Positions 9,854 to 19,017 of a stretch of 64,000 nucleotides of DNA are shown here, piece by piece. This stretch comes from an uncultured Tenacibaculum sp. (lineage in GTDB: Bacteria > Bacteroidota > Bacteroidia > Flavobacteriales > Flavobacteriaceae): NCBI RefSeq assembly GCF_947504135.1, contig NZ_CANNGG010000003.1, positions 310,001 through 374,000 on the forward strand, read 5' to 3'. The position numbers were made by a program, and so were the translations under genes. The notes under the pieces are model-generated. The model was not told where the DNA came from, ran no database searches, and worked only from the letters and a program-made list of their open reading frames with translations. Every line of letters starts with the position of its first letter. The first letter of the stretch is position 1.

Positions 9854-11338
9854 TTATTGAACTGCTTTTAAAGCATCAATATTTCCATACCCAAACTCTG
9901 AATGTTTATTTGGATAAAAATCAGCGGATTCTTTCATTTTTTGTAAAACTTGTTCTCGTGACCAAGAAGGATTTTTAGCCCATACTAACGCTGCAATACC
10001 AGCAGTTGTTGCTGTTGCTACAGATGAACCTCCTACATAATTTGCTTGTCCATCATAATAACTCAATACAGGAATTTTATTATCTGTTCCGTTAGTACGT
10101 TGCATTTGTACCGTAAAATCTATTTGTGATCCCGTATGACATACATTACACTTACTATATTGTCCTTCTTTAACACCTGTTACCGCAACAGTTTCAGACA
10201 TACTTGCAGGAAAAATTACTCCATACCAAGTAGTAAACGAAGTAGACGTACCTCCTGCAGCTAATACCATTTTTCCTCTACTATGTGCATACTTTACAGC
10301 ATCAGAAACATTACCTATACTAAACGGGTATCCTAATGACATAGAAATTACTTTTACGTCACTTCTGTTTGCCAAAGCTGTTAACGCTTCTACAATTCCT
10401 CTTTTTTCATGGTAATCATCAATAACTACATTTTCTACCGCTCTGTATGTTACTAAATTGGCATTATAAGCAACTCCTACAGGTAAATTATCATTATTTC
10501 TAGGTGCAGTTGCAACCGCTGCCATTTTTGTTCCGTGACCACATTTGTCGTTTACTCCATCATAATTATTAGACCACGCCCACCAAGAATCTACAAACGT
10601 TCCATATTTCTGAACTGTTCTTCCTGATGAATATCCATCATTAAAATATTGATTCATCCAACGTTGCTCAGGTGATAAACCAGAATCTACAATCGCTACC
10701 GTTACCCCGGCTCCTGTGCTATAATTCCACGCTTGCGGAATGTTATGTGCATCAAAAGACCAAGGAACTCTTGCCCCTGGTGATACCGTACGATAATCGC
10801 TTGTATTTAATGTAGCAGTACCATAACCACATCCTGAAGAACCTGATGAACTTGACTTAGCTTGAGCAGTTGACTCAAAAAAACTATATCCTCCTGGTTC
10901 TATATAACGAACTCTACTATCTTTTAATAAGACATTTATTGTTTCCTTGTTAGTAACTCTAATATCTAATACATTAATATTTTCATTTACATACAATTCA
11001 GTTTCTCCCTTAGCAGAAGTTGATTCAAAGCTTTTTACTAAGGTTAGTAACTCATCTTTTATATTAGTACTTTCTTCACTCTTCGCATAATTGTTTTTTG
11101 AAGTACCATAACCAATTGTTAAGATATTTTCTCCATGATTTACTGCACTCCATATAGTATGAGCATCTTGCGACATCCAATTAAAGTCTCCTGTATTTTC
11201 TAAAGATGTATTAATTATTGCATTGATTTCTTTTTTAGAAAGCATTTCCTGCTCTTGTGTTGGTTCTAATGTTTCATCATTATTAGAACATGAAAACATA
11301 GTTAAAACAACCGTTAGACTTAAAAGTTTTTTTTTCAT
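9854..11338 (-). CDS. Subtilisin-like serine protease (S8) lipoprotein
   Basis: This 494-residue exported protease has the lipobox in VLTMFSCSNN (Cys 17). A propeptide-like region fills about residues 35-160 and ends in a serine-rich linker. The catalytic domain has Asp218 (VAIVDSGL), His268 (CGHGTKMA) and Ser439 (GGSSVATAT). The usual oxyanion Asn context AAGN reads AAGG at residue 363, so the oxyanion hole may be formed differently. Paired cysteines (KCNVC) near residues 397-400 may form a disulfide. No type IX secretion C-terminal domain is visible, consistent with a cell-attached lipoprotein. It has its own terminator and no evident operon partner. Confidence 0.85.
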   Translation of the reverse strand: MKKKLLSLTVVLTMFSCSNNDETLEPTQEQEMLSKKEINAIINTSLENTGDFNWMSQDAHTIWSAVNHGENILTIGYGTSKNNYAKSEESTNIKDELLTLVKSFESTSAKGETELYVNENINVLDIRVTNKETINVLLKDSRVRYIEPGGYSFFESTAQAKSSSSGSSGCGYGTATLNTSDYRTVSPGARVPWSFDAHNIPQAWNYSTGAGVTVAIVDSGLSPEQRWMNQYFNDGYSSGRTVQKYGTFVDSWWAWSNNYDGVNDKCGHGTKMAAVATAPRNNDNLPVGVAYNANLVTYRAVENVVIDDYHEKRGIVEALTALANRSDVKVISMSLGYPFSIGNVSDAVKYAHSRGKMVLAAGGTSTSFTTWYGVIFPASMSETVAVTGVKEGQYSKCNVCHTGSQIDFTVQMQRTNGTDNKIPVLSYYDGQANYVGGSSVATATTAGIAALVWAKNPSWSREQVLQKMKESADFYPNKHSEFGYGNIDALKAVQ

Positions 11339-11467
11339 TTTCGAAGGGATTTAAATTAAAACTTTTCGAATATAGTAAAATTTTAATACAATTTTAACAC
11401 TTTAAATAATTTAACATACACATAATTAACGTTTTACTAAAAACACAACACCTAATCCCAATAAAAA

Positions 11468-11490
11468 AAGGAGCTCATGGCTCCTTCTTT
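11468..11490 (-). terminator. Terminator of the M28 peptidase gene
   Basis: Stem AAGGAGC / GCTCCTT (11468-11474 with 11480-11486) with a 5-base loop; on the minus strand it is followed by a T run. It lies 21 bases past the stop codon at 11511. Confidence 0.8.
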
Positions 11491-11510
11491 ACTTTAAGTT
11501 TTCAATATGT

Positions 11511-12509
11511 TTACTCCATCTTTACTCTAGTAGGTGTGTCTTTTCCTTCAATAATGCTTTGTGTTCCCCTAGCTACTGCTTTAACTGTTTCTGTTAACAC
11601 TGTCATGTTTAACGTTTCAGCCTCATCTGTTACTTTGTGATAATCGGTATCAATGTCAATAGGAGTGGTTGAAAATGTATGAGACGGCACCCCTAAACGT
11701 GCTAATGATGCGTTATCTGATCGTAAGAACAATTGAAATTTAGGGTATGGATCTGGAAACAACTGGTATCCTGAACCTTCTAAATTCTTTTGGATAATTC
11801 TTCCGAAGTCAGATTTATCAAAACCAGTTAACCATGCTGTTTTTGGTCCTGTTTTTGGTTCCTTTCCTATTAACTCTAAATTAATTCCAGCTACAAATTT
11901 ATCGGCATCAATTCCTTTTCCGAAATACTCAGAACCTACTAAGCCCATTTCTTCTGCTGTAAAACACACAAATAAAATACTACGTTCATTTACTCCTTTT
12001 TTAGCATAGTACTCTGCTAAAGATAATACACCAGTTACTCCTGAAGCATCATCGTTTGCTCCGTTAAAAATACGATCACCTTCTCCATCTTCTTTCATCC
12101 CTAAATGATCGTGATGAGCAGACACTATAATAAATTCGTCTTTTTTAGATTTCCCTTCTAATAAACCTATAATGTTACTCATTTTAATACCTTTATACTC
12201 AAAATTTTGACGATAGGTAGTTAATGTATCAAAAGTTTTTAAACCAATTCTTTTATATTCATTTTCTATATACTGAGTCGCTTTTTCCATACCCTCAGTT
12301 CCTGGTTTTCTACCTTCCATTTCGTCAGAAGCCAATGTGTACAAATGCTTTTTCACCATTACAGAATCTATAACAGCTTCCTTGTTTTCATTTTTCTCAA
12401 CTACTTCTTCAATATTCATAGTAAGCTGATTATTGCTACTTTTTGTTTGCTTACATGATACTAAAAATACTACACTTACAAGTGCTAACGGATATAAAAT
12501 TTTTTTCAT
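11511..12509 (-). CDS. M28-family zinc aminopeptidase lipoprotein
   Basis: This 332-residue exported metallopeptidase has the lipobox in SVVFLVSCKQ (Cys 19). The M28 metal-binding and catalytic motifs appear in order: AHHDHLG (residues 131-137), GANDDASG (150-157), FTAEEMGLVGSEY (183-195, with the catalytic and metal-binding Glu pair), then NLELIGK and the late His in TDYHKVTDEAETLN. It most likely removes N-terminal residues from peptides at the cell surface or in the periplasm, feeding amino-acid uptake. It is a single gene, divergent from the transglutaminase-like gene. Confidence 0.85.
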   Translation of the reverse strand: MKKILYPLALVSVVFLVSCKQTKSSNNQLTMNIEEVVEKNENKEAVIDSVMVKKHLYTLASDEMEGRKPGTEGMEKATQYIENEYKRIGLKTFDTLTTYRQNFEYKGIKMSNIIGLLEGKSKKDEFIIVSAHHDHLGMKEDGEGDRIFNGANDDASGVTGVLSLAEYYAKKGVNERSILFVCFTAEEMGLVGSEYFGKGIDADKFVAGINLELIGKEPKTGPKTAWLTGFDKSDFGRIIQKNLEGSGYQLFPDPYPKFQLFLRSDNASLARLGVPSHTFSTTPIDIDTDYHKVTDEAETLNMTVLTETVKAVARGTQSIIEGKDTPTRVKME

Positions 12510-12566
12510 TCTTTATTTATTTAAAAGTCTAAATATAGCTAAATTAATTTCTTACTCTAAAGTACT

Positions 12567-12574
12567 TAAATTTG
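12567..12574 (+). promoter_or_regulatory. Candidate -7 box upstream of transglutaminase-like gene
   Basis: TAAATTTG matches TAnnTTTG exactly and lies 42 bases before the chosen start; no TTG is seen at the proper -33 distance. Confidence 0.35.
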
Positions 12575-12616
12575 TAGGCGTGATTTTTGTTTAATACAGT
12601 TGTTTTTAATTCATAT

Positions 12617-13567
12617 ATGAAACAACTTCTTTTTTTATTCTTTCTAGCTACTACTATCGTAAGTGCACAAGACTTTTCTTTAATTGAAGAGAAAGTAAAT
12701 GGGTATTCTAAATTTAGTAAAGTAGAAAATCTAGCTCAACAGATAGCAAACGATTTTAAAACTGAAGAACAACAAGTACAGGCTGCGTTTTATTGGCTTG
12801 CTCATAACATACAGTATGATTTGGATGCATACTATTGTCCTAAAAACAAACGAATTTCTTTTAGGTACAGGAATGAGCAAGAAAAGTTAGATAAACTACA
12901 GGCTATAAAAGACAATATTGTTAACCAAACTCTATTAACTCGTAAAGCAGTTTGTGAAGGTTATGCACAAACTTTTGCTAAAATATGCTCTATACTTCAA
13001 ATTGAAAATGAAGTTATAAAAGGCTATATCAGAAATTCGTCAAATGATATAGCAAAACCTAAAACCAACTCAAATCATGCTTGGAACGCTGTTAAAATGG
13101 ATGGTAAATGGATTTATATTGATGCCACCTGGGCAGCTGGAGTTGTAAATAATAACAGATGGCAACCTTTATTTAATGCTTACTACTATAACATTCCTAA
13201 AGAAAAATACTTTAGAACACATTTTCCTGAAAAAACACTCTGGCAATTAAGAGCTGGTAGAATGGATAAAAAAGACTTTTACAATCAGCCAATTTACGAT
13301 GCTGCTTTCTTACAATCTAACTTAGAGCTAATTTTACCTTTAAAAGGGATATTAGACAAAAACGCTACTATTAAACTAAAAATTAAAAACGTACACCCTA
13401 ATCAATCAATTTTCTTTGGATATAGTGGATATCGATATGCTGTTAAACCTGATAAAATATCTACTAAAAATAATATTACTACAGTTACAACAACTCCTCT
13501 TGAAAATAGCAAACAGCTATTTTTAATTATAGATAAGGAGGTGATGCTTGAGTTTTTGATTCAATAA
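12617..13567 (+). CDS. Secreted transglutaminase-like (papain-fold) protein
   Basis: This 316-residue protein begins with the signal peptide MKQLLFLFFLATTIVSAQ. I use the ATG at 12617 because the in-frame ATG at 12587 adds ten residues ahead of the signal. The transglutaminase-like triad is visible: Cys in RKAVCEGYAQTFAKI, His in NSNHAWNAVK and Asp in YIDATWAAG. The C-terminal ~90 residues look like a beta-sandwich. Bacterial members are usually proteases or amidases acting on exported proteins; the substrate is unknown. The stop codon touches the stop codon of the convergent DUF1801 gene with no gap. Confidence 0.8.
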   Translation: MKQLLFLFFLATTIVSAQDFSLIEEKVNGYSKFSKVENLAQQIANDFKTEEQQVQAAFYWLAHNIQYDLDAYYCPKNKRISFRYRNEQEKLDKLQAIKDNIVNQTLLTRKAVCEGYAQTFAKICSILQIENEVIKGYIRNSSNDIAKPKTNSNHAWNAVKMDGKWIYIDATWAAGVVNNNRWQPLFNAYYYNIPKEKYFRTHFPEKTLWQLRAGRMDKKDFYNQPIYDAAFLQSNLELILPLKGILDKNATIKLKIKNVHPNQSIFFGYSGYRYAVKPDKISTKNNITTVTTTPLENSKQLFLIIDKEVMLEFLIQ

Positions 13568-13936
13568 TTATTTCCTCCAAAAACCTTTATGATTGTGTTT
13601 TGCTACTTCTCCTATAACTTGTAGCAGTATTTCTTCGTTAATTTCTTCTATTGATGAATAACGAAGTGATTTTACCACTGCTCTTCCTTCTGAAACTAAA
13701 AAAGCATCAAAATCTTGCAAAATACCTTTTGCCCAGAAGCCAACATCAACGAAACCTTTTTTATAGGATGCATTCATATAGCACAATTGCTTACCATTCA
13801 TATAATATACTGGTATTTTCCATTTGTATTTTAATTCTAAATTTTGAAAATTCCCTTCTATCAGTACTTGTAAATGCAGTAAAACAGACTTGAATGGCTC
13901 GGGTTGTTTGAGTATGTACTCTTCTGCTGGTTTCAT
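13568..13936 (-). CDS. DUF1801 domain protein
   Basis: This 122-residue cytoplasmic protein shows the DUF1801/YdhG-like layout: an opening EEYILKQPEPFKSVLLHLQ, the central KYKWKIPVYYMNGKQLCYM, GFVDVGFWAKG, and a C-terminal basic helix with HNHKGFWRK. The family fold resembles a small alpha/beta protein of unknown role. The next gene upstream (DUF3820) ends 8 bases before its start, so the two form a small operon. Confidence 0.75.
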   Translation of the reverse strand: MKPAEEYILKQPEPFKSVLLHLQVLIEGNFQNLELKYKWKIPVYYMNGKQLCYMNASYKKGFVDVGFWAKGILQDFDAFLVSEGRAVVKSLRYSSIEEINEEILLQVIGEVAKHNHKGFWRK

Positions 13937-13944
13937 ACATAAAT

Positions 13945-14166
13945 TTAAGAAACTCGACGAATTTTCCTCAAAATATCTTCTAGTCCGTTTAACTTTAACT
14001 CGTAAACTAGCTCTAACATAGTACCCAACTTACCTTTAGGAAACCCTTTGTTTTTATACCAAACAATATAATATTCAGGAATTTCAATTAAATACGTTCC
14101 TTTATATTTACCAAAAGGCATTTTCATGTTTGCTGTGTCGATTAAAAACTGTTTATCTGGTATCAT
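13945..14166 (-). CDS. DUF3820 family small protein
   Basis: This 73-residue protein has the DUF3820 signature MPFGKYKGTYLIEIPEYYIVWY followed by KGFPKGKLGTMLELVYELK. The family is widespread in proteobacteria and Bacteroidota and has no proven function; the same short motif occurs in some exonuclease-associated domains. It is the first gene of a two-gene unit with the DUF1801 gene. Confidence 0.75.
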   Translation of the reverse strand: MIPDKQFLIDTANMKMPFGKYKGTYLIEIPEYYIVWYKNKGFPKGKLGTMLELVYELKLNGLEDILRKIRRVS

Positions 14167-14172
14167 CTTAAA

Positions 14173-14197
14173 TAAAAAATCCCGCCGAAGCGGGAGT
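14173..14197 (-). terminator. Terminator of the saccharopine-dehydrogenase-like gene
   Basis: Minus-strand hairpin TCCCGC-TTCG-GCGGGA followed by a T run. The UUCG tetraloop is especially stable. Confidence 0.85.
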
Positions 14198-14206
14198 TAT
14201 TAAGTG

Positions 14207-15415
14207 TTATTCTTTTCCGTCTACGTAATCCTGCAAATATGCATAACGTTCGGTTAATTTACCAGTATTTGTTGTCATTTTTGATCGAGCTAAAATTCCG
14301 TCTTTATCATCATTATAAAATGCTGGAATTACATGCTCTAAAAACATTTCTCCAAAACCTTCACTTGCATCTTTTGGTAGCTCACAAGGTAAATTATCAA
14401 CCGCCATTACTGTAATGGCTTTTTCATCTTTAAAATCAATTTCTGATTCTGTTTCTGGGTTGTAACCGTAAATAGGGTCAGCAATTGTTGACGCACGAAG
14501 TGTTGTTGCTACTGGGCCATCAATATCACATGAAATATCTGCTACATACTTTATTCTAAACTCAGGGTGTTTTGCATCTTCACGTGTAAATAAATACGGA
14601 GCTCCATCTCCATAAAAATGTCCCGCGATAAAGAAATCAGTTTGTTTCGCATACGCCATAAAATTACTTTCGTACCCTGTTGGATCTTTATAAAATTCAA
14701 ACTTATCTCCTACTTTACCATCTTTTCGTTTGGCGTACTCCATTACATCGGCTATACAATACACAGGTTCAGTAAACTCACTTGTTAAATACAAAGCATC
14801 ACTTACTTGTTTAATTTGTAAATGATCTAAAATTTCTTGAGCTCCTTTTGCTACTTTTCCTGTTCCTGTTAGTAAAATTTTAATGTTCGGTAAAGTAATT
14901 TTATCCAATTCAACTTTTACAGCATCTAAATCGGGTAAGGTTTCTACTTTGGGTAAGTTGAACAATCCTTCACGTATGCCTAAGGCTCTAAAACCATTAT
15001 AAGCACCTACCAAACCTGCATAACGACCAAAACCAATTAAACGAGCTCCATTTTCTTCAATAATGGTTTCATGATCAAACATTTCTATATTTCTATCAAG
15101 CATTGCTTTTAACAACTTACGATTATATGGTTGCTTTTTAATCGTATGACTGAAGAAAAAATATTTTTTATTTGGAATTAAATTGTCTACAGGAACTTCT
15201 TTTACTCCTAATAACACATCACAATCAGAAACATCATTGGTTACTTCAAAACCTGCTTTTGTGTAAGCCTCATCAGAAAAAACTCGGATATCAGAACTTT
15301 CCACGACTATTTCTGCTTGAGGAAACTGTTCTTTAAACTCTTGCAATTTTTCTGGAGAAAACACAACTCTTCTATCTGGTGGATTTTTACGTTCTTTAAT
15401 AATTCCGAATTTCAT
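14207..15415 (-). CDS. Saccharopine dehydrogenase (lysine-forming)-like / AlaDH-PNT family protein
   Basis: This 402-residue enzyme belongs to the alanine dehydrogenase/transhydrogenase-like group. The N-terminus MKFGIIKERKNPPDRRVVFSP matches the substrate-side domain, DCDVLLGVKEVP and YFFFSHTIKKQPYNRKLL follow, and IKILLTGTGKVAKGAQEIL is a Rossmann nucleotide-binding loop at about residue 178. YVADISCDIDGPVATTLRAST near residue 290 is typical of LYS1-like saccharopine dehydrogenases. It probably catalyses NAD(P)-linked oxidation of an amino acid such as saccharopine. No lysine-pathway genes are adjacent, so the exact substrate is not fixed by context. Confidence 0.75.
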   Translation of the reverse strand: MKFGIIKERKNPPDRRVVFSPEKLQEFKEQFPQAEIVVESSDIRVFSDEAYTKAGFEVTNDVSDCDVLLGVKEVPVDNLIPNKKYFFFSHTIKKQPYNRKLLKAMLDRNIEMFDHETIIEENGARLIGFGRYAGLVGAYNGFRALGIREGLFNLPKVETLPDLDAVKVELDKITLPNIKILLTGTGKVAKGAQEILDHLQIKQVSDALYLTSEFTEPVYCIADVMEYAKRKDGKVGDKFEFYKDPTGYESNFMAYAKQTDFFIAGHFYGDGAPYLFTREDAKHPEFRIKYVADISCDIDGPVATTLRASTIADPIYGYNPETESEIDFKDEKAITVMAVDNLPCELPKDASEGFGEMFLEHVIPAFYNDDKDGILARSKMTTNTGKLTERYAYLQDYVDGKE

Positions 15416-15522
15416 AATTGACCTTTGTATTAAAATTAAACAATTTTACATATAATGTTATAGTTTATAACAATTGCAGCGAAAATACTTGTTTTAAAAT
15501 GATTTTACAAGTAGTATTTTTT

Positions 15523-15530
15523 TATATTTG
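15523..15530 (+). promoter_or_regulatory. Candidate -7 box for tmRNA precursor
   Basis: TATATTTG fits TAnnTTTG exactly, about 115 bases before mature tmRNA; a weaker CATCTTTG at 15631-15638 is closer. Because the 5' end of tmRNA is made by RNase P, either could be used. Confidence 0.35.
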
Positions 15531-15645
15531 CATCTTCTTGTTTCGACAGTATTGTTTTATATTGCTGTTAAACGAAATTGCATAGAATTACAAAGATTAT
15601 CTGGTATATTTTTTGCATAAGTACTTATAGCATCTTTGACATATT

Positions 15646-16037
15646 GGGGACGACTGGTTTTGACAGCAAGATTAGTGAAAATGTAAGCATACCGAGGAGT
15701 GAAATGATAACTCGTTAAACTTATTTCAACCATTTAAACGGCGAAGATAACTACGCTTTAGCTGCATAATCTGAATTAACAGTAAGATTTGCCTCGGCGC
15801 ACAAGGTGCGCAAGCTAAATGTCCACGAAAAGCCTTGGTTTACGGCGTTTCACTTTTGGGCATCGTAAAAGTAAACATAGAAAACTTAGGGCTTCGATAG
15901 GTTTTCGAAACTAAAGAAGATAAGTTAAGATTGGGCAGTTTTTGGTCAGGTCTTAATCGAAAATTAAACAAAAACTAAGTATGTAGAAAGCCTTTGAGCT
16001 ACTTGTTTGGACCCGAGTTCGATTCTCGGCGTCTCCA
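15646..16037 (+). ncRNA. ssrA: Transfer-messenger RNA (tmRNA)
   Basis: The 5' end GGGGACG pairs with CGTCTCC near the 3' end to form the tRNA-like acceptor stem; TGGTTTTGACAGC and the T-arm GAGTTCGATTCTC are standard. The tag reading frame starts with the resume codon GGC at 15740 and ends with TAA at 15767-15769, encoding GEDNYALAA after the charged alanine. tmRNA with SmpB frees stalled ribosomes and tags the product for proteolysis. The 3' CCA is not encoded directly. Confidence 0.95.
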
Positions 16038-16042
16038 CAAAT

Positions 16043-16077
16043 AAACCCTTATAAACTCAGTGTTTGTAAGGGTTTTT
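16043..16077 (+). terminator. tmRNA terminator
   Basis: A 14-bp stem (16043-16056 with 16062-16075) with one mismatch and a 5-base loop, ending in a T run, just after the tmRNA. Confidence 0.9.
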
Positions 16078-16308
16078 ATTTTTAATTCAAAAAAGCTCAT
16101 CTCTAACTATCAATACTGTTAAAATTATTCTAAAATAACTTAGATATTCCTTCATTTTTTAACGTTTCCCCTTCTTACACTAAATGAATTATTGAGTATT
16201 TTTACGAGCTGATTCTTTAATTGATTAAAGAACTTAATGTTTTTTAAAAGAAGATATTCTAAACAAAAAAACAAAATCAACTTAATTTTTTATTATTCAA
16301 ATTATATT

Positions 16309-18450
16309 ATGAAAAAAACAAGTCTTTTTTTAATTGCTTTTTTAACCTTGCTACCTACTTCATTGTTTGCCAATGAAGGGATGTGGTTTTTAATGCATAT
16401 TAAACGTTTAAACGAACGTGATATGCAAAAAATGGGACTTCAGTTAACTGCAGAAGAAATTTACAGCATTAACAACCAAAGCCTTAAAGATGCTATCGTT
16501 CAATTTAACGGTGGTTGTACAGCTAGTATTATTTCTGATAACGGATTAGTACTTACAAATCACCACTGTGGTTATAACGCCATTGCAGAATTATCTTCTG
16601 AAGAACAGAATCACCTTAAAAATGGGTACTGGGCTAAAACATTAAAAGACGAGCTTAAACCAGAAAGTCTTTTTGTAAGATTCTTTGTGAGAATGGATGA
16701 CGTTTCTAAACGTATTTTAGCTAAAGTAAACGATTCTATGACAGAAAAAGAACGTGAAGCTGCTATTAACAAAGAAATTGCAAAAATAGAACAAGAAAAT
16801 AATGAAGGTGGTAAATACACTGTTTCTGTACGTTCTTTTTTCCAAGGAAATGAATATTACTATTTTGTATATGAAGATTATAAAGATGTACGATTAGTAG
16901 GTACACCTTCTGATAAAGTTGGTAAATACGGTGGAGACACTGATAACTGGGAATGGCCACGTCATACAGGAGACTTTTCTTTATTTAGAGTCTATGCAGA
17001 TGCAGAAGGAAACCCTGCAGAGTATTCTGAAAATAACGTACCGCTAAAAGCAAAATACCATTTACCTGTTAATATTAAAGGGGTAAAAGAGAATGATTTT
17101 GCAATGATTTTAGGTTATCCTGGTAGAACAAACCGTTGGATGCCTGCAGAAGGAATTGAGCAAAACGTAAATTACGCATATCCTGCTTGGGTAGAAGGTT
17201 CTAAACTTAGCATGGATGTAATGAAAAAATACATGGATAAAGATGCTTCAATAAACTTAATGTATGCATCTCAATATGCTGGGATAGCCAATTACTGGAA
17301 AAATAGACAAGGTATGATTGATGCTTTAACAGCTCATAAAACTGCTGAGGCTAAACGTAAAGTTGAAAAAAAATTTGACAAATGGGCTAACAAAAAGTCT
17401 AACAAAGCAACTTACGGAGATGTTGTTACTAACATCAACAATTACTACAGCTTGACCAACAACAAAGCAAAACACGACAACTACTTAATGTTATTATTAC
17501 GTTCTAGTAAATTTGCAGTTTTACCATATCGAATAGGTAAAGGATTAGAATCTTATATTGATGCTAACGAAGCTGCTCGTAAGAATTTAATGCCTAGATT
17601 GAACGCTTTTATAGAAAGTAATTACGCAAATTATCATTTACCTTTAGAAAAAGAAATTTTAGCAGAACAACTAAAGTTATATTCAGCTAAAGCAAATTAC
17701 GAATTACCAGAGATTGTAGCTAAAATTGCTAAGGATGGTAATTTTAACGACTACGTAAATTCTATTTTCGAATTAAGTATTTTTACATCTAAAGAGCGTG
17801 CTACGGCTTTCTTAAAATATCCAAATAAAGAGTTATTAATTAACGATCCTTTGTACATCCTATCATCTCAATTACTAGGCAAATACAGAGAGCAACCTGA
17901 AAACTTAGTACAGCCATTAAACGATTACCAAAAATCATTTAGACTATTAGTAGATGGTTTACGTAAGTCTGGTCTAAGCAACATTAAATATCCAGATGCT
18001 AACTCTACTTTACGTTTAACTTACGGAAAAGTAAGAGCTTTACCTAAAGACCCTAGAAACGACGCTAGTATTAACAACTACACAACGTTAAAAGGAATGG
18101 TTAAAAAATATAAGCCAAACGATAGCGAGTTTGATTTATCTAAAGATATGCTAGATATCTATGAGAAAAAAGATTACGGAAGATATGCTAACAGTAAAGG
18201 TGAATTACCTGTAAACTTCTTATCTGACAATGATATCACAGGAGGAAACTCTGGTTCACCAGTTTTAAACGGAAAAGGTGAATTAATCGGTTTAGCTTTT
18301 GATGGTAACATCGAAGCTATGGCTGGTGATGTTATTTTTGACAAAAACCTACAACGTACTATCAATGTAGATATCAGATATGTACTTTGGTTAATTGATA
18401 AGTATGCTGGTGCTAAACGTATTGTAGACGAGTTAACTATTGTAGAATAA
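16309..18450 (+). CDS. S46-family dipeptidyl-peptidase (DPP7/DPP11 type)
   Basis: This 713-residue periplasmic peptidase removes dipeptides from the N-terminus of peptides, a main route of protein feeding in Bacteroidota. The start at 16309 gives a clean signal peptide (MKKTSLFLIAFLTLLPTSLFA); an in-frame ATG 72 bases upstream gives an unlikely leader. The chymotrypsin-like parts are split by a helical domain: His in LTNHHCGY, Asp near GGDTDNWEWPRH, Ser in TGGNSGSPVLN. The residue after GLAFD is Gly where DPP11 enzymes, to my recollection, have an Arg that selects acidic P1 residues. That suggests DPP7-like broad or hydrophobic specificity (inference). Confidence 0.85.
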   Translation: MKKTSLFLIAFLTLLPTSLFANEGMWFLMHIKRLNERDMQKMGLQLTAEEIYSINNQSLKDAIVQFNGGCTASIISDNGLVLTNHHCGYNAIAELSSEEQNHLKNGYWAKTLKDELKPESLFVRFFVRMDDVSKRILAKVNDSMTEKEREAAINKEIAKIEQENNEGGKYTVSVRSFFQGNEYYYFVYEDYKDVRLVGTPSDKVGKYGGDTDNWEWPRHTGDFSLFRVYADAEGNPAEYSENNVPLKAKYHLPVNIKGVKENDFAMILGYPGRTNRWMPAEGIEQNVNYAYPAWVEGSKLSMDVMKKYMDKDASINLMYASQYAGIANYWKNRQGMIDALTAHKTAEAKRKVEKKFDKWANKKSNKATYGDVVTNINNYYSLTNNKAKHDNYLMLLLRSSKFAVLPYRIGKGLESYIDANEAARKNLMPRLNAFIESNYANYHLPLEKEILAEQLKLYSAKANYELPEIVAKIAKDGNFNDYVNSIFELSIFTSKERATAFLKYPNKELLINDPLYILSSQLLGKYREQPENLVQPLNDYQKSFRLLVDGLRKSGLSNIKYPDANSTLRLTYGKVRALPKDPRNDASINNYTTLKGMVKKYKPNDSEFDLSKDMLDIYEKKDYGRYANSKGELPVNFLSDNDITGGNSGSPVLNGKGELIGLAFDGNIEAMAGDVIFDKNLQRTINVDIRYVLWLIDKYAGAKRIVDELTIVE

Positions 18451-18474
18451 TATAAACCATTAGTAAACAACACA

Positions 18475-18508
18475 AAAAGCGCAACCAATTTGGTTGCGCT
18501 TTTGTATT
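18475..18508. terminator. Bidirectional terminator between S46 peptidase and rpsU
   Basis: A 13-bp stem AAAAGCGCAACCA / TGGTTGCGCTTTT (18475-18487 with 18491-18503) with flanking A and T tracts. Confidence 0.9.
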
Positions 18509-18524
18509 TTATATAGCTATACTA

Positions 18525-18713
18525 CTATTCTTCTTTAAATAATTGCTCTTTATAAGCCGCTTTTTGAATTTGTGCTCTTCTGGTTACAGAAGGCTTAGTG
18601 TATTGCTTTCTTTCTCTTAACTCTTGTAATACTTTTACATTTCTAAACTTACGCTTGTAACGTTTTAAGGCTCTATCGATATTTTCACCTTCTTTTACAA
18701 CTATTCTTAACAT
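18525..18713 (-). CDS. rpsU: 30S ribosomal protein S21
   Basis: This 62-residue basic protein matches bS21 (MLRIVVKEGENIDRALKRYKRKF, then ELRERKQYTKPSVTRR). S21 sits near the 3' end of 16S rRNA at the anti-Shine-Dalgarno helix and affects initiation. In Bacteroidota it has been linked to the reduced role of Shine-Dalgarno pairing (established knowledge). The gene stands alone with a long leader (see the upstream promoter). Confidence 0.95.
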   Translation of the reverse strand: MLRIVVKEGENIDRALKRYKRKFRNVKVLQELRERKQYTKPSVTRRAQIQKAAYKEQLFKEE

Positions 18714-18938
18714 ACTACTATAAGGTTTTATTATTAGACATACTTTAAGTCATATAAATTACAGTATAACACTACACATAGCATGAACTATGATTTACAT
18801 GATAATTATTTTTAGATTAAAAATTCTATTGAAAACGCTTTGTAAAGCAACTGAAGACTATGGGATCTGATGGCTACAGAAAAATAGTATAAAGACTTGT
18901 AGATTTTCTCCTAAAAAGGACAGAACATTAATATTGTG
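18714..18938. other. Probable long 5' leader of rpsU
   Basis: This stretch of about 225 bases lies between the rpsU start and its candidate promoter. I see no open frame of note. Weak complementarities exist, but no known leader motif is recognised. Confidence 0.4.
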
Positions 18939-18969
18939 CAAAGATATGTTTTATTTATCGGCTCTACAA
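18939..18969 (-). promoter_or_regulatory. Candidate rpsU promoter (TTG-N20-TATCTTTG)
   Basis: On the minus strand TTG (18969-18967) is separated by 20 bases from TATCTTTG (18946-18939), a full match to the Bacteroidota primary-sigma consensus. Confidence 0.6.
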
Positions 18970-18983
18970 GAATTTGAGACATT

Positions 18984-19016
18984 AAAAAAGGCGCTACCAG
19001 TTGGTAACGCCTTTTT
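18984..19016 (-). terminator. prfA terminator
   Basis: An A-rich flank, then stem AAAAAAGGCG..TACCA / TGGTA..CGCCTTTTT with an internal bulge, immediately after the prfA stop codon. Confidence 0.85.
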
Positions 19017-19017
19017 A

